A stretch of DNA of 53,658 nucleotides from JAWVEV01 sp033856535 (GCA_033856535.1 JAWVEV010000123.1:1-53658), one strand, 5' to 3'; shown: positions 1 to 7,928, counted from the first letter of the stretch. Made by a program: numbers and translations. Notes: a model not told the origin generated them from the sequence alone.

Positions 1-1147
1 CGAGCGCCGCGGCGGCGGCCTCGGCCGCGGCGCGGTGGGCGGCCCGCGCCGCCATGTCCTCCTGCTCGGCCGCGCGCGCCCGGGCGTCGGCCTCCTCCGC
101 CGCCGCGGCGGCGCGCTCGGCCTCGCCGGCGGCCTCGGCCGCCTCCCGGGCGGCGGCGTCCAGCCGCTCGGCGGCGGCGCGCCGGGCCGCGGCCGCGCGC
201 TCGGCGCGGGCGGCGGCCTCATCGGTGCGCTCGGAGGCCAGCTCGGCCCGTGCCGAGAGCCGGTCGGCGGCCGCGCGCAGGCGGTTGGCCCGGCCCTCGG
301 CCGCCGCGGCGCCCTCGGCGGCCCGCGCGCGCTCGGCGACCGCGGCGGAGCGCGCGGCGCGGGCCGCCTCCAGGCGCTCCGCGTCCGTCGCCGCCGCCGC
401 CAGCGCGGTCTCCTCGGCCGCCCGCGCCGCCGCGAGGGCCGCGGCCGCGGCCCGAGCCCGTGCCGCGCCGAGCGCCCGGCGCGCGGAGGCGATCTCCTCG
501 TCGAGGGCGCCGGCGCGCTCGGCCGCGCGGGCCTGGCGCTCGAGCGAGCGGGTGCGCGACGAGATCTCGCCGGTGATGTCGCGCGCCCGGTCGAGCTTGT
601 CGCCCACCCGGGCGAGCTTCTGCTCGGCCCGGCGGCGGCGGCGCTTGGCGACGGCCACCCCGGCCGCCTCGTCGACGATCGCCCGCCGGTCGGCCGGGCG
701 GCTGGTGCAGAGGTCCTCCACCTGGCCCTGGCGCACGATGGCCAGCGCGTCGGGGCCGAGGCCGCGGGCCGCGAGGGCGTCCTGCACGTCCATCAGGCGG
801 CAGGCCGAGCCGTTCATCCCGTAGTCGGCGTCGCCCGTCCGGGTGAGCCGGCGGGTCGCCTCGATCTCCCCGGCCCCGTCGCCGGCGGCCAGCGTGAGCG
901 TGACCTCGGCCATCGCGGCGGGCCCGCGCTCGCCCCGGTCGCCGCCGCCGGAGTAGAGGACGTCGCCCATCGCGCCGGCGCGGAGCCGGCTGGAGCGCTG
1001 CTCGCCGAGCGCCCAGAGCACCGCCTCGGCCAGGTTGCTCTTCCCCGAGCCGTTCGGCCCGACCACCACGTTGACGCCCGGACCGAGCCGCAGCACCGTG
1101 CGGTCGGCGAACGACTTGAAGCCCCGGAGCGCGATCGCGTCGAGCAT
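1..1147 (-). CDS. smc: Chromosome segregation protein SMC (N-terminal part, cut by window edge)
   Basis: The frame is open from an ATG at 1147 to the left edge of the window, so only about 382 N-terminal residues are visible. The protein begins MLDAIALRGFKSFADRT and has the ABC-type Walker A GPNGSGKSN near residues 33-41. A Q-loop-like RQGQVEDL and a DEAAGVAVAKRRRR stretch match the start of the SMC head-to-coiled-coil transition. The rest is an Ala/Arg/Glu-rich coiled coil, so low complexity is expected. SMC forms the condensin ATPase with ScpA and ScpB, which are both encoded at 47608-48866. It follows rnc by 17 nt and is probably the last visible gene of that operon. The hinge and C-terminal head lie outside the window. 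Identification is secure. Confidence 0.95.
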   Translation of the reverse strand, partial: MLDAIALRGFKSFADRTVLRLGPGVNVVVGPNGSGKSNLAEAVLWALGEQRSSRLRAGAMGDVLYSGGGDRGERGPAAMAEVTLTLAAGDGAGEIEATRRLTRTGDADYGMNGSACRLMDVQDALAARGLGPDALAIVRQGQVEDLCTSRPADRRAIVDEAAGVAVAKRRRRRAEQKLARVGDKLDRARDITGEISSRTRSLERQARAAERAGALDEEIASARRALGAARARAAAAALAAARAAEETALAAAATDAERLEAARAARSAAVAERARAAEGAAAAEGRANRLRAAADRLSARAELASERTDEAAARAERAAAARRAAAERLDAAAREAAEAAGEAERAAAAAEEADARARAAEQEDMAARAAHRAAAEAAAAAL

Positions 1148-1164
1148 GGGGATGGCGCGCGGCC

Positions 1165-1878
1165 TCAGGCCGCGCCGGCCAGCTTCTCCAGCGCCTCGGT
1201 GGCGGCGGCCCGCTCGGAGGCCTGCTTGGAGCGCCCGCGGCCGCTGCCCATCTCCTCGCCGCCGACGAGGGCCCGGCTCTCGAAGGTGCGCTGGTGCGGC
1301 GGCCCCTCGGCCGCCACCAGGTCGTAGACCACCGCCATCCGGCGGCGCGCGGCCAGCTCCTGCAGGGCCGTCTTGGGGTCGCGCTGCCCGGGAACGGCGG
1401 CGTCGATGAGCGGCTTGAAGGCGGCCAGCACCGGGCCCTGCACGCCCTCCAGCCCCACCTCGAGCCAGGCCGCGCCGATGACCGCCTCGGCGATGTCGGC
1501 CTGCACCCCGGTGCGCGCCGCGAGCGCCGCGGCGGCGTCCTGGTGCTCGCGCGGCGCCTCGAGGATCATCGCGTCCGGGAGCCCGGCGGCCCGCGCGACG
1601 CCCGCGCAGGCCCGGTCGTTCACGATCGCCTGCCGCATCCAGGCCAGGTCGCCCTCGGTGGCATGCGTGTGCCGGCGCATCAGGTCGGCGGTGATCACCA
1701 GCTGGAGGACGCTGTCCCCGAGGAGCTCCAGCCGCTCGTACGAGCCCGCTCGGTCCTCGGCCCACGAGCGGTGGGTCAGCGCCTGCCGCCGCCGTTCGGG
1801 CGGCAGGGCCGCGAGAAGCGCCCCGAGCGGCGGGTCCGGAACGGCCGCCGCCGCGGCCGCCTGCGCGTGCTCAGCCGT
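1165..1878 (-). CDS. rnc: Ribonuclease III (apparent ACG start)
   Basis: RNase III cleaves double-stranded RNA in rRNA and mRNA processing. The signature ERLELLGDSVLQL supplies the first catalytic acidic cluster, DIAEAVIGAAWLEVG supplies the second, and a C-terminal dsRNA-binding domain (DPKTALQELA... to the end) follows. The first ATG/GTG/TTG in frame is a GTG at 1698, inside the catalytic signature, which would delete ALTHRSWAEDRAGSYERLELLGDS. The frame is open upstream to about 1960 and contains no ATG, GTG or TTG. An ACG at 1878-1876, which overlaps the acpP stop in the string ACGGCTGA, would give a normal 237-residue protein. A T at 1877 would make it ATG and would be silent in acpP (AAC to AAT, Asn). 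I therefore place the start there. It is either a rare ACG start or a base error. The gene is coupled between acpP and smc. Confidence 0.88.
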   Translation of the reverse strand, partial: TAEHAQAAAAAAVPDPPLGALLAALPPERRRQALTHRSWAEDRAGSYERLELLGDSVLQLVITADLMRRHTHATEGDLAWMRQAIVNDRACAGVARAAGLPDAMILEAPREHQDAAAALAARTGVQADIAEAVIGAAWLEVGLEGVQGPVLAAFKPLIDAAVPGQRDPKTALQELAARRRMAVVYDLVAAEGPPHQRTFESRALVGGEEMGSGRGRSKQASERAAATEALEKLAGAA

Positions 1879-2113
1879 TGTGCGCGAGCACGTAGTCGAC
1901 CGCCTCCCCGACCGTCGAGATCTTCTCCGCCTCCTCGTCCGGGATCTTCATCTTGAAGCGGTCCTCCATCTCCATGATGAGCTCCACGAGGTCCAGCGAA
2001 TCGGCGTTCAGGTCCTCCTGAAAGGACGATGCCTCGGTGACCTCGTCCGCGTCGACCCCCAGCTGCTCCACCAGGATCGCGCGAATCTCCTCAACGGCCT
2101 TCTGTCGGTCCAA
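1871..2113 (-). CDS. acpP: Acyl carrier protein
   Basis: This 80-residue acidic protein carries the growing acyl chain in fatty-acid synthesis on a 4'-phosphopantetheine arm. The attachment serine is in the motif ADSLDLVELIMEME, about residues 37-50, and the length and helix pattern are those of ACP. The start is TTG. It is supported by a Shine-Dalgarno AAAGGAAG about 6 nt upstream, and no better start exists. It lies downstream of plsX, which takes acyl groups from ACP, and overlaps rnc. The 107-nt gap upstream holds a possible -10 (TAGGTT on the minus strand at about 2169-2174), so acpP may have its own promoter. CoaD in the same gene block makes the CoA from which the arm is transferred. 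Confidence 0.96.
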   Translation of the reverse strand: MDRQKAVEEIRAILVEQLGVDADEVTEASSFQEDLNADSLDLVELIMEMEDRFKMKIPDEEAEKISTVGEAVDYVLAHNG

Positions 2114-2220
2114 CTGAACTTCCTTTCGTCGCCCAGCTCAGCCGGCCGCGCAGGCCCTCGGCTGCGGAAACCTACAGCGGCCCCCGGACGGCCCGGGCGG
2201 CCTCAAGAACGGGGGCGATT

Positions 2221-3249
2221 CTACGCGGCTCCCGCTCTCTCGGCGTCCCCGGTCGCCAGGGCGGCCGCGAACTGCTCGACCAGCCCCTCGCGCGCGCCGC
2301 GCGCCGCGAGGCGCACCGCGTTGGCGATCCCGACCGGCGTGGCGTTGCCATGGCCGATCACGGCCAGGCCCCGGACGCCGAGCAGATAGGCGCCCCCGAA
2401 GGTGTTCGGGTCGGTCCGGTCGCGCATGCGCCGCAGCGAGGGCCGAACCAGGAGGCCGCCGATCCGGCTGACCAGGGTCGCCGAGACCGCCGCGCGCACC
2501 TCGCGCAGCAGGTACGAGGCCGCCCCCTCGTAGAGCTTCAGCACCACGTTGCCGGTGAAGCCGTCGGTGACCACCACGTCGGCCGCCCCGCCCGGGATGT
2601 CGCGCCCCTCCACGTTCCCGATGAAGCCCGGCGTGTCCGCCAGGAGGCCGTGCGCCGCCCGGACCAGCTCGTTGCCCTTCTCGGGCTCCTCGCCGATCGA
2701 CAGCAGACCGACCCGCGGGCTGGCGACCCCCAGCACGTCCCGGGCGAAGAGGCGGCCCATGAGGGCGAACTGGCGCAGGTGCTCGGGGCGCGCCTCGGCG
2801 TTGGCGCCCACGTCGATGATCACGACCGGACCCGAGGAGCTCGGGGCGACGACCGCGATGCCGGGCCGCAGCACGCCGCGGACGCGCCGCATGTGGAGCG
2901 TGGCGGCGGCGAGCATCGCGCCGGTGTGGCCGGCCGACACCGCGCCCTGGGCCTTCCCGTCGCCGGCCAGGCGGCAGGCCACGGCCACCGAGGAGTCGGG
3001 CTTGGCGCGCACGGCGCGGGCGCCGTCCTCGTGTGAGGCGATGCGCTCGGGCGCGTGGACCAGCTCGAGGCCGGGGGCGCCGGCGCCCCCCTGGCGGCCG
3101 AGCTCCTCGCGCAGGACGGCCTCGTCCCCCGTGAGCAGCACCTGGATGCCCTCGGCGGCCACCGTCAGGGCGGCCGTCACCGGCGCGGCCGGGGCGTTGT
3201 CCCCGCCCATGCCGTCCAGGGCGATCCGGATCGGGCCGGGGGCCGTCAC
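2221..3249 (-). CDS. plsX: Phosphate acyltransferase PlsX
   Basis: PlsX converts acyl-ACP and phosphate to acyl-phosphate, the first step of the PlsX/PlsY phospholipid pathway. The conserved GMGGDNAP lies near residues 12-19, AGHTGAMLA and a DVGANAEARPEHL stretch follow, then GEEPEKGNELV and TDGFTGNV. From the GTG at 3249 the protein has 342 residues, the usual size. The same frame is open upstream far beyond rpmF, so an annotation tool could extend it wrongly to 4005. Conservation supports the GTG start, which begins VTAPGPIRIALDG. It is separated from rpmF by 28 nt and followed by acpP, its substrate carrier. PlsC at 27611-28267 is the second acyltransferase of the pathway. I see no plsY in the window. 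Confidence 0.95.
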   Translation of the reverse strand: MTAPGPIRIALDGMGGDNAPAAPVTAALTVAAEGIQVLLTGDEAVLREELGRQGGAGAPGLELVHAPERIASHEDGARAVRAKPDSSVAVACRLAGDGKAQGAVSAGHTGAMLAAATLHMRRVRGVLRPGIAVVAPSSSGPVVIIDVGANAEARPEHLRQFALMGRLFARDVLGVASPRVGLLSIGEEPEKGNELVRAAHGLLADTPGFIGNVEGRDIPGGAADVVVTDGFTGNVVLKLYEGAASYLLREVRAAVSATLVSRIGGLLVRPSLRRMRDRTDPNTFGGAYLLGVRGLAVIGHGNATPVGIANAVRLAARGAREGLVEQFAAALATGDAERAGAA

Positions 3250-3277
3250 CGCGGCACCCGCGGGCCCGAGGGGCGTG

Positions 3278-3457
3278 CTACGGCTCGATCTCCACGACCG
3301 GGCGGCCGCGGTAGTAGCCGCAGACGCCGCACACGTGATGCGTGCGGACCGGGCTCTGGCAGCGCGGGCAGCGCCCGAGGCGCTCGGCGCCGATGGCGTG
3401 CGTGGCGCGGCGCGTGTCGCGGCGCTGCTTGGAGGTCTTGCGCTTGGGGACGGCCAA
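3278..3457 (-). CDS. rpmF: 50S ribosomal protein L32
   Basis: This is a 59-residue protein of the large ribosomal subunit. It begins AVPKRKTSKQRRDTRRATH, the L32 hallmark, and has a zinc ribbon with two CxxC pairs (CPRCQ and CGVCG). The start is TTG at 3457, with AGGA about 8 nt upstream. It has its own likely promoter (minus-strand TACCCT, plus coordinates 3488-3493) just after a hairpin at 3498-3519. The DUF177-rpmF-plsX order is common in bacteria. Here the whole gene is nested, in a different frame, inside the open frame that joins DUF177 to plsX. Because zinc-binding L32 and L28 are both present, ribosomes of this strain use the C+ versions; I see no C- paralogue in the window. Confidence 0.95.
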   Translation of the reverse strand: MAVPKRKTSKQRRDTRRATHAIGAERLGRCPRCQSPVRTHHVCGVCGYYRGRPVVEIEP

Positions 3458-3487
3458 TGTGGTTCCTCGCTCGGTCGGGCTCGCGGA

Positions 3488-3493
3488 AGGGTA
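3488..3493 (-). promoter_or_regulatory. -10 element for rpmF-plsX
   Basis: The minus strand reads CGCTACCCTTC, with TACCCT as an actinobacterial TAnnnT -10 about 30 nt upstream of the rpmF TTG. The 15-mer surrounding it (plus strand GAAGGGTAGCGGACC, 3486-3500) is repeated exactly at 19286-19300 upstream of another gene. No clear -35 is seen. Confidence 0.5.
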
Positions 3494-3497
3494 GCGG

Positions 3498-3519
3498 ACC
3501 GCGCCCATTCGGGCGCGGT
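3498..3519 (-). terminator. Perfect hairpin between DUF177 and rpmF
   Basis: ACCGCGCCC and GGGCGCGGT form a perfect 9-bp stem with a 4-nt loop. There is no T-run. Its position at the end of DUF177 and before the rpmF promoter suggests a terminator or attenuator. It also shows that this stretch is intergenic in character although the DUF177 frame stays open through it. Confidence 0.55.
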
Positions 3520-4062
3520 GTAGGAATCCGCCTCGCGCTTCAGACGCTCTGCGATCTCCTCCAGCGCGCTCCAACGAGGATCGCTCTCCACGCTGACGCA
3601 GTCGCACCCGTCGGCGAGCGGCGTGCCGCAGGTCGGGCAGAGGCCGGCGCAGTCCTCGCGGCAGAGGATCGTCGCCGGCAGCGCCTCCACGATCGAGTCG
3701 CGCAGCCAGGTGCCGACGTCCAGCCGGCGGTCCTCCAGATAGACCGAGTCGAGGTCGTCGTCGAACGGGGCGTCCGCCGGGCGGCCGTCGGCGGCGAACT
3801 CGGTCGTGTCCACCGCGACCGGCACGCGGGCCTCGGCCAGGCAGCGCCAGCACGGGCCGACCAGCTCGGCCGACGCGCGGAGCCGCAGGTGCAGCCCGGA
3901 CAGGGCGCGCACCACGTCGATCCGGGCGACCGGATCGGGCGGATCGGGCGCGTAGGACTCGCCGCCGAGTGACAGGCCCTCGACGGGGACGCGCGCCTCG
4001 ACCACATGCGCCGCGCCGGGAGGGAGCTCCAGGCGGCGCAGGTCGAGGACGCCGCCGCGCAG
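3520..4062 (-). CDS. DUF177 / YceD-family protein (no stop codon before plsX)
   Basis: DUF177 (YceD) proteins precede rpmF in many bacteria and are linked to 23S rRNA or ribosome biogenesis. Visible hallmarks are a GPCWRC motif, an acidic patch DDDLDSVYLED, and a C-terminal zinc-like group with CREDCAGLCPTCG and a CDC. The conserved N-terminal block DLRRLELPPGAAH lies upstream of the first canonical start (GTG at 4005), and no ATG/GTG/TTG precedes it. CTG at 4062 is one candidate start. At the other end, the frame passes DPRWSALEEIAERL and has no stop until that of plsX at 2221. The codon TAC at 3522-3520, directly before a hairpin, would become a stop by one base change. I give that point as the practical end. 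The gene is certain; both ends are uncertain. Confidence 0.75.
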
Positions 4063-4112
4063 CTCCCCCGGCCCGCGCTCCGGGCCGCCGGCCGAGGGTG
4101 AGGCGGCGGAGG

Positions 4113-4604
4113 CTACTGGGAGATGGTCTCCGCGGACATGGACTCGCGCTCGTCCGACTCGTCCTTGCCCTGGAGCCGCTCGCGGCCACGCTGGACGGCC
4201 TGGAGGAACTTGCCGAGGTTCACCTCGAGGGTCCCGAGGACCTCGTCGGCGTAGTCCTCGGCGCCCAGGCGCACCTCGCGCTCGCGCATCCGGGCCTCCT
4301 CGAGGATCTCGGCCGCCTCGCGCTCGGCGAGCTTCACGACCTCCTGCTGGGAGGCCTCGTAGGCCGCCTTCTCGCGCGCCTCGGCGAGGATCCGCTCGGA
4401 CTCGCGCTTCGCCTCGGCCAGCATCTCCTGGCGCTCCTTGACGATCCAGCGCGCCTGCTTGACCTCCTCGGGGATCGTCGACCGCATCTGGTCGAGGAGG
4501 TCGTAGATGGCCTCCCGGTCGATGCGCACCTGATCCGTGAGCGGGACCGCCCGCGCGTTGTGGATCAGGTCGTCCATCTTGTCGATGAGCTCAAGTACGT
4601 CCAC
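4113..4604 (-). CDS. SepIVA-like / DivIVA-domain coiled-coil protein
   Basis: This 163-residue, highly charged protein is helical throughout. It begins MDVLELIDKMDDLIHNAR, a DivIVA-like N-terminal segment, and continues as a long Glu/Arg/Ala coiled coil (about residues 40-140, rich in AEAREKA-type repeats). The position directly upstream of the DUF177-rpmF-plsX block and next to coaD resembles mycobacterial sepIVA, a DivIVA-family division/elongation factor. I infer a cytoplasmic scaffold at the septum or growing pole. Some annotations of such proteins as ATP synthase subunit b reflect only the coiled coil. The GTG start has an excellent AAGGAGG 4 nt upstream, which overlaps the coaD stop, so the two genes are translationally linked. 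Confidence 0.8.
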   Translation of the reverse strand: MDVLELIDKMDDLIHNARAVPLTDQVRIDREAIYDLLDQMRSTIPEEVKQARWIVKERQEMLAEAKRESERILAEAREKAAYEASQQEVVKLAEREAAEILEEARMREREVRLGAEDYADEVLGTLEVNLGKFLQAVQRGRERLQGKDESDERESMSAETISQ

Positions 4605-4613
4605 GAACCCTCC

Positions 4614-5120
4614 TTACGGGGCCGCTCCGGGGCGCAGACGGCTGCGCTCGCGGAGCGCCGCCGCCACCTGTGCCGGTACCCAATCGTCCACCGGCCCGCC
4701 CCACGTGGCGACCTCGCGGACGCCACTGGAGCTGATGAAGCTGAACTGCGGGGATGCCGGAAGGTAGACGGTTTCGATCTCGGCCGCCAGGTGCCTGTTG
4801 ATCTGGGCCATCTGGAACTCGTAGTCGAAGTCCGAGATCGCTCGAAGTCCCTTGACCACGACGGACGCGCCGACGGACCGGGCATGCTCGGTGACCAGGC
4901 AATTGAAGCCTTCGACCCGGACGTTGTCCAGATGGGCGACGCTCGCCTCGATGAAGCCGACGCGCTCGTCGGCGTCGAACATCGGGCGCTTGCGGACCGA
5001 TCCGGTGACCACCGAGACGACGACCGTGTCGAACAGGCCGGCGGCCCGCTCGATGATGTCCAGGTGGCCCAGCGTGACCGGGTCGTAGGTGCCGGGGCAG
5101 ATCGCGATCTTCCCGCTCAC
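4614..5120 (-). CDS. coaD: Pantetheine-phosphate adenylyltransferase
   Basis: CoaD transfers AMP to 4'-phosphopantetheine to form dephospho-CoA. It is a 168-residue nucleotidyltransferase with the motif CPGTYDPVTLGHLDII at residues 8-23 (the TxGH signature) and the C-terminal SFISSSGVRE (ISSSxxR). The central VVKGLRAISDFDYEFQMA is also typical. The GTG start overlaps the rsmD stop by 4 nt (GTGA). An rsmD-coaD pair is very common, so identification is firm. The stop TAA is embedded in the Shine-Dalgarno sequence of the following sepIVA-like gene. Confidence 0.97.
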   Translation of the reverse strand: MSGKIAICPGTYDPVTLGHLDIIERAAGLFDTVVVSVVTGSVRKRPMFDADERVGFIEASVAHLDNVRVEGFNCLVTEHARSVGASVVVKGLRAISDFDYEFQMAQINRHLAAEIETVYLPASPQFSFISSSGVREVATWGGPVDDWVPAQVAAALRERSRLRPGAAP

Positions 5121-5677
5121 GCGGTTGCGCCGATCCGGATCACGCTGACCCCGGTGTTGCCGTAGACCCGGTCCACGCGGCCGCTCGCGGGCAGATCCTC
5201 GAGCGCCGGCGGCGGGTCGGCCGCGTCGTGCTCGACCACGACCACCGCGCCCGGCGCCAGCAGCGGCAGGAGCGCCGGGCCGAGCGACTCGGCGATCCGC
5301 GGCAGCAGCCGATACGGCGGATCGAGCATCGCCACACCGTACACGTGGCCCCCGGCGCGCTCGGCGGCGAGCGCCCGGCGCCAGTCGGCCACCACCACCC
5401 GGGCGCGGTCCTCCAGCCCGAGCGCGAGCAGGTTGCCCTGGATCGTCGCCGCCGCCCGCGGCGAGCGGTCCACGAGCGTGGCGTGCGAGGCGCCCCGCGA
5501 GAGCGCCTCCAGGCCGAGCGCGCCCGAGCCGGCGAAGAGGTCGAGGACCGCGGTGGGCTCGAGCGGACCGACCAGGTTGAAGATCGCCTCGCGGACGTTG
5601 TCCGCGGTCGGCCGGGTGGCGCGGCCGCGGGGGGCCTTGAGGGGGTGGCCGCGGTGGGTGCCGGCGACGATGCGCAT
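5117..5677 (-). CDS. rsmD: 16S rRNA (guanine966-N2)-methyltransferase RsmD
   Basis: RsmD methylates G966 of 16S rRNA. The 186-residue protein starts MRIVAGTHRGHPLKAP and contains RPTADNVREAIFN, the SAM-binding LDLFAGSGALGLEALSRGA and the catalytic DPPYRLLP. The ATG overlaps the recG stop by one base (TGATG), and the stop overlaps coaD. The frame is open far upstream through recG but has no homology there, so the ATG at 5677 is the true start. The recG-rsmD-coaD order is widely conserved. Confidence 0.96.
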   Translation of the reverse strand: MRIVAGTHRGHPLKAPRGRATRPTADNVREAIFNLVGPLEPTAVLDLFAGSGALGLEALSRGASHATLVDRSPRAAATIQGNLLALGLEDRARVVVADWRRALAAERAGGHVYGVAMLDPPYRLLPRIAESLGPALLPLLAPGAVVVVEHDAADPPPALEDLPASGRVDRVYGNTGVSVIRIGATA

Positions 5678-7848
5678 CACGCGTCCAGGAGTCGGGGGAA
5701 GGCGGCGAAGCGCTCGAGCACCGCCGCGCGCAGCAGAGCATGCTCGGGGCGCTCGAGGCGCGGATCCTCGGCCAGGGCCCGCCGGGCGACGTGGCGGGCC
5801 TCGGCCAGGGGCCGGCGGTCGCGCGCGAGCCGCGCGAACACCAGGTCCGTCGGCCCGGCCTGGCGGACGCCCATGATCGCCCCCTCCCCGCGGATCTCGA
5901 GGTCGAGCTCGGCCAGCCGGAAGCCGTCGGTCGTCTGGGTGAGCGCCTCGAGCCGGCGGGCGGCGTCCTCTCCGCCCCCCTCGGCGAAGAGCAGGCAGAT
6001 GCCCGGGTGGAGGCCGCGGCCGACCCGGCCGCGCAGCTGGTGCAGCTGGGCCAGGCCGAAGCGGTCGGCGCCCTCGATCAGCATCACGGTCGCGTTCGGG
6101 ACGTCGATGCCCACCTCGACCACCGTGGTCGCGACCAGCAGGTCGGTGCGGCCCTCGGCGAAGTCCGCCATCGCGGCGCGCTTCTCGTCGGTCTTCTGGG
6201 CGCCGTGGGCCAGGCCCACCCGGAAGGCCGCGAACGGGCCGGCCGTGAGCCGGGCGGCCTCCGCCGTGGCGGCGCGGGCCTCGGCCACCTCCCCCTCCTC
6301 CACCATGGGGCAGATGACGTAGGCCTGGCGGCCCGCGCGCAGCTCGGCACGCACCCGGTCGTACGCCGCCTCGCGGTCGGCCTCGCGCACCCAGCGGGTC
6401 TCGACGGGCGCCCGCCCCGGCGGGCGCGACCGGATCGTGGAGATCGCAAGGTCCCCGTATGCCGTCAGGGCCAGCGTGCGCGGGATCGGCGTGGCGGTCA
6501 TGTAGAGCAGGTGCGCGGCCGTGCCCGCGGCCGTCGCGCCCTCGGCCCGGTCGGCCAGCGCGTGGCGCTGCTCGACCCCGAAGCGGTGCTGCTCGTCGAC
6601 CACGACCAGGCCGAGGCGGGCGAACCCGACCCCCTCCGAGAGCAGCGCCTGGGTGCCCACCGCGATCGGCGCGGTGCCGGTGCGAAGCGCCATGAGGCGG
6701 CGCTCGCGCTCGGCGCGCGGCACCTTCCCGGTGAGCAGGAGCGGGGCGATCCCCGCCGGCGCCAGCACCGCGTCGAGCGTGTGCAGGTGCTGCTCGGCGA
6801 GCGTCTCGGTGGGGACCAGCAGGGCGGCCTGGGCGCCGGCCTCGACGGCCTGCACCATCGCGAGCACCGCCACCAGGGTCTTCCCCGATCCCACCTCGCC
6901 CTGCAGCAGCCGGCGCATCGGCTGGGGCCGCTCCAGGTCGCGGCCGATGCGAAGCGCCGCCCGGCGCTGCTCGAAGGTGAGCTCGAACGGCAGCGCCGCG
7001 AGCACGGCCGACGCCATCGCGCCGGTGCCGCGCAGGGGCGCCGCGGCGCGCCGGCCCTCCTCGTGGCGCTTCACCGCCAGGAGGCCGAGCTGCAGGACGA
7101 TCAGCTCCTCGAGCACCAGCCGGCGGCGGCCGCCCCGGGCGTCGTCCCGGTCGCGCGGGAAGTGCATCGCCACGAGGGCGTCGGCCGCGCTGCCGATCCT
7201 CAGGCGGTGCCGGATCGCGGCCGGCAGGAGCTCGTGGGCGGCGCGCGCCAGCGGCCGGGCCAGGTCGACCAGCTCGCGGATGCGCCGCGGCGACATCTCC
7301 TCGGTCGCCGGGTAGACCGGGACCAGGCCCTGGGTGTGGAGCCCCTCGGAGCCGGCGCCGCCCAGCACCTCGTGGCTCTTGACCACCAGGTCGCGCGGCG
7401 CGCCGGGGCCGACCTTGCCGCGCAGGAGCAGCTCGTCGCCCGGCTGGAGCATGTGCGCGAGATGGTCCTGGTTGAACCAGGTGGCGGCCATGCGGCCGGT
7501 GGCGTCGGCCACGGTCGCCCGCACCAGGCGAAGGCGCCGGCGCCGCGTGGGGCGCACCGCGATCGACTCGAGCCGGACCCGCACGGTGGCCTCCTGGCCC
7601 GGCACGAGGTCGGCCACCGCCCGCGCCGCCTCGTCGTAGCGCTCGTACCGGGCGGGCAGGTGCGTCAGCAGGTCGCCGACCGTCTCGATGCCGAGCGCGG
7701 CGGCGCGCCGCGCGGTGGTCGGCCCGACGCCCGGGAGCTCCGTCAGGGGAGCGCTCCAGCGGCCGGGGTCGGGCCGTCGCGGCGGCGGCGGCGCCGGCCA
7801 GGAGGCGCCTCGCTCGGCGCCGAGCGGGGGCGGCAGGGAGATGGTCAC
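5677..7848 (-). CDS. recG: ATP-dependent DNA helicase RecG
   Basis: RecG remodels stalled replication forks and branched DNA. From the N-terminus there is a helix-hairpin-helix-like LTELPGVGPTTARRAAALGI and an OB wedge domain. SF2 helicase motifs follow: Walker A GEVGSGKT, the RecG-specific DEQHRFGVEQR, TATPIPRTLAL, and the C-terminal TTVVEVGIDVPNATVM and QLHQLRGRVGRG. From GTG 7848 the length is 723 residues. The frame can be extended to 7914, but that extension is not conserved and overlaps the rpmB promoter. A minus-strand -10 TATGCT lies at about 7873-7878. It is divergent from rpmB. Confidence 0.95.
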   Translation of the reverse strand: MTISLPPPLGAERGASWPAPPPPRRPDPGRWSAPLTELPGVGPTTARRAAALGIETVGDLLTHLPARYERYDEAARAVADLVPGQEATVRVRLESIAVRPTRRRRLRLVRATVADATGRMAATWFNQDHLAHMLQPGDELLLRGKVGPGAPRDLVVKSHEVLGGAGSEGLHTQGLVPVYPATEEMSPRRIRELVDLARPLARAAHELLPAAIRHRLRIGSAADALVAMHFPRDRDDARGGRRRLVLEELIVLQLGLLAVKRHEEGRRAAAPLRGTGAMASAVLAALPFELTFEQRRAALRIGRDLERPQPMRRLLQGEVGSGKTLVAVLAMVQAVEAGAQAALLVPTETLAEQHLHTLDAVLAPAGIAPLLLTGKVPRAERERRLMALRTGTAPIAVGTQALLSEGVGFARLGLVVVDEQHRFGVEQRHALADRAEGATAAGTAAHLLYMTATPIPRTLALTAYGDLAISTIRSRPPGRAPVETRWVREADREAAYDRVRAELRAGRQAYVICPMVEEGEVAEARAATAEAARLTAGPFAAFRVGLAHGAQKTDEKRAAMADFAEGRTDLLVATTVVEVGIDVPNATVMLIEGADRFGLAQLHQLRGRVGRGLHPGICLLFAEGGGEDAARRLEALTQTTDGFRLAELDLEIRGEGAIMGVRQAGPTDLVFARLARDRRPLAEARHVARRALAEDPRLERPEHALLRAAVLERFAAFPRLLDA

Positions 7849-7850
7849 GG

Positions 7851-7880
7851 TTGCGCGGGCCAGACCGGAGCGAGCATAAT
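7851..7880 (+). promoter_or_regulatory. Promoter for rpmB
   Basis: TTGCGC (7851-7856) and CATAAT (7875-7880) are separated by 18 bp and precede the rpmB ATG by about 50 nt. A minus-strand TATGCT overlapping the -10 could serve recG, giving overlapping divergent promoters. Confidence 0.5.
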
Positions 7881-7928
7881 GCGCCGCTCGGCGGCATCCG
7901 CCGGCATCGCCCACTTCCTGGAGGACCC

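Noticed and set aside
35..1327. Long plus-strand frames opposite smc and rnc
   Set aside because: They are Arg/Gly/Ala-rich shadows of a G+C-rich coiled-coil gene on the other strand and have no recognisable motif.
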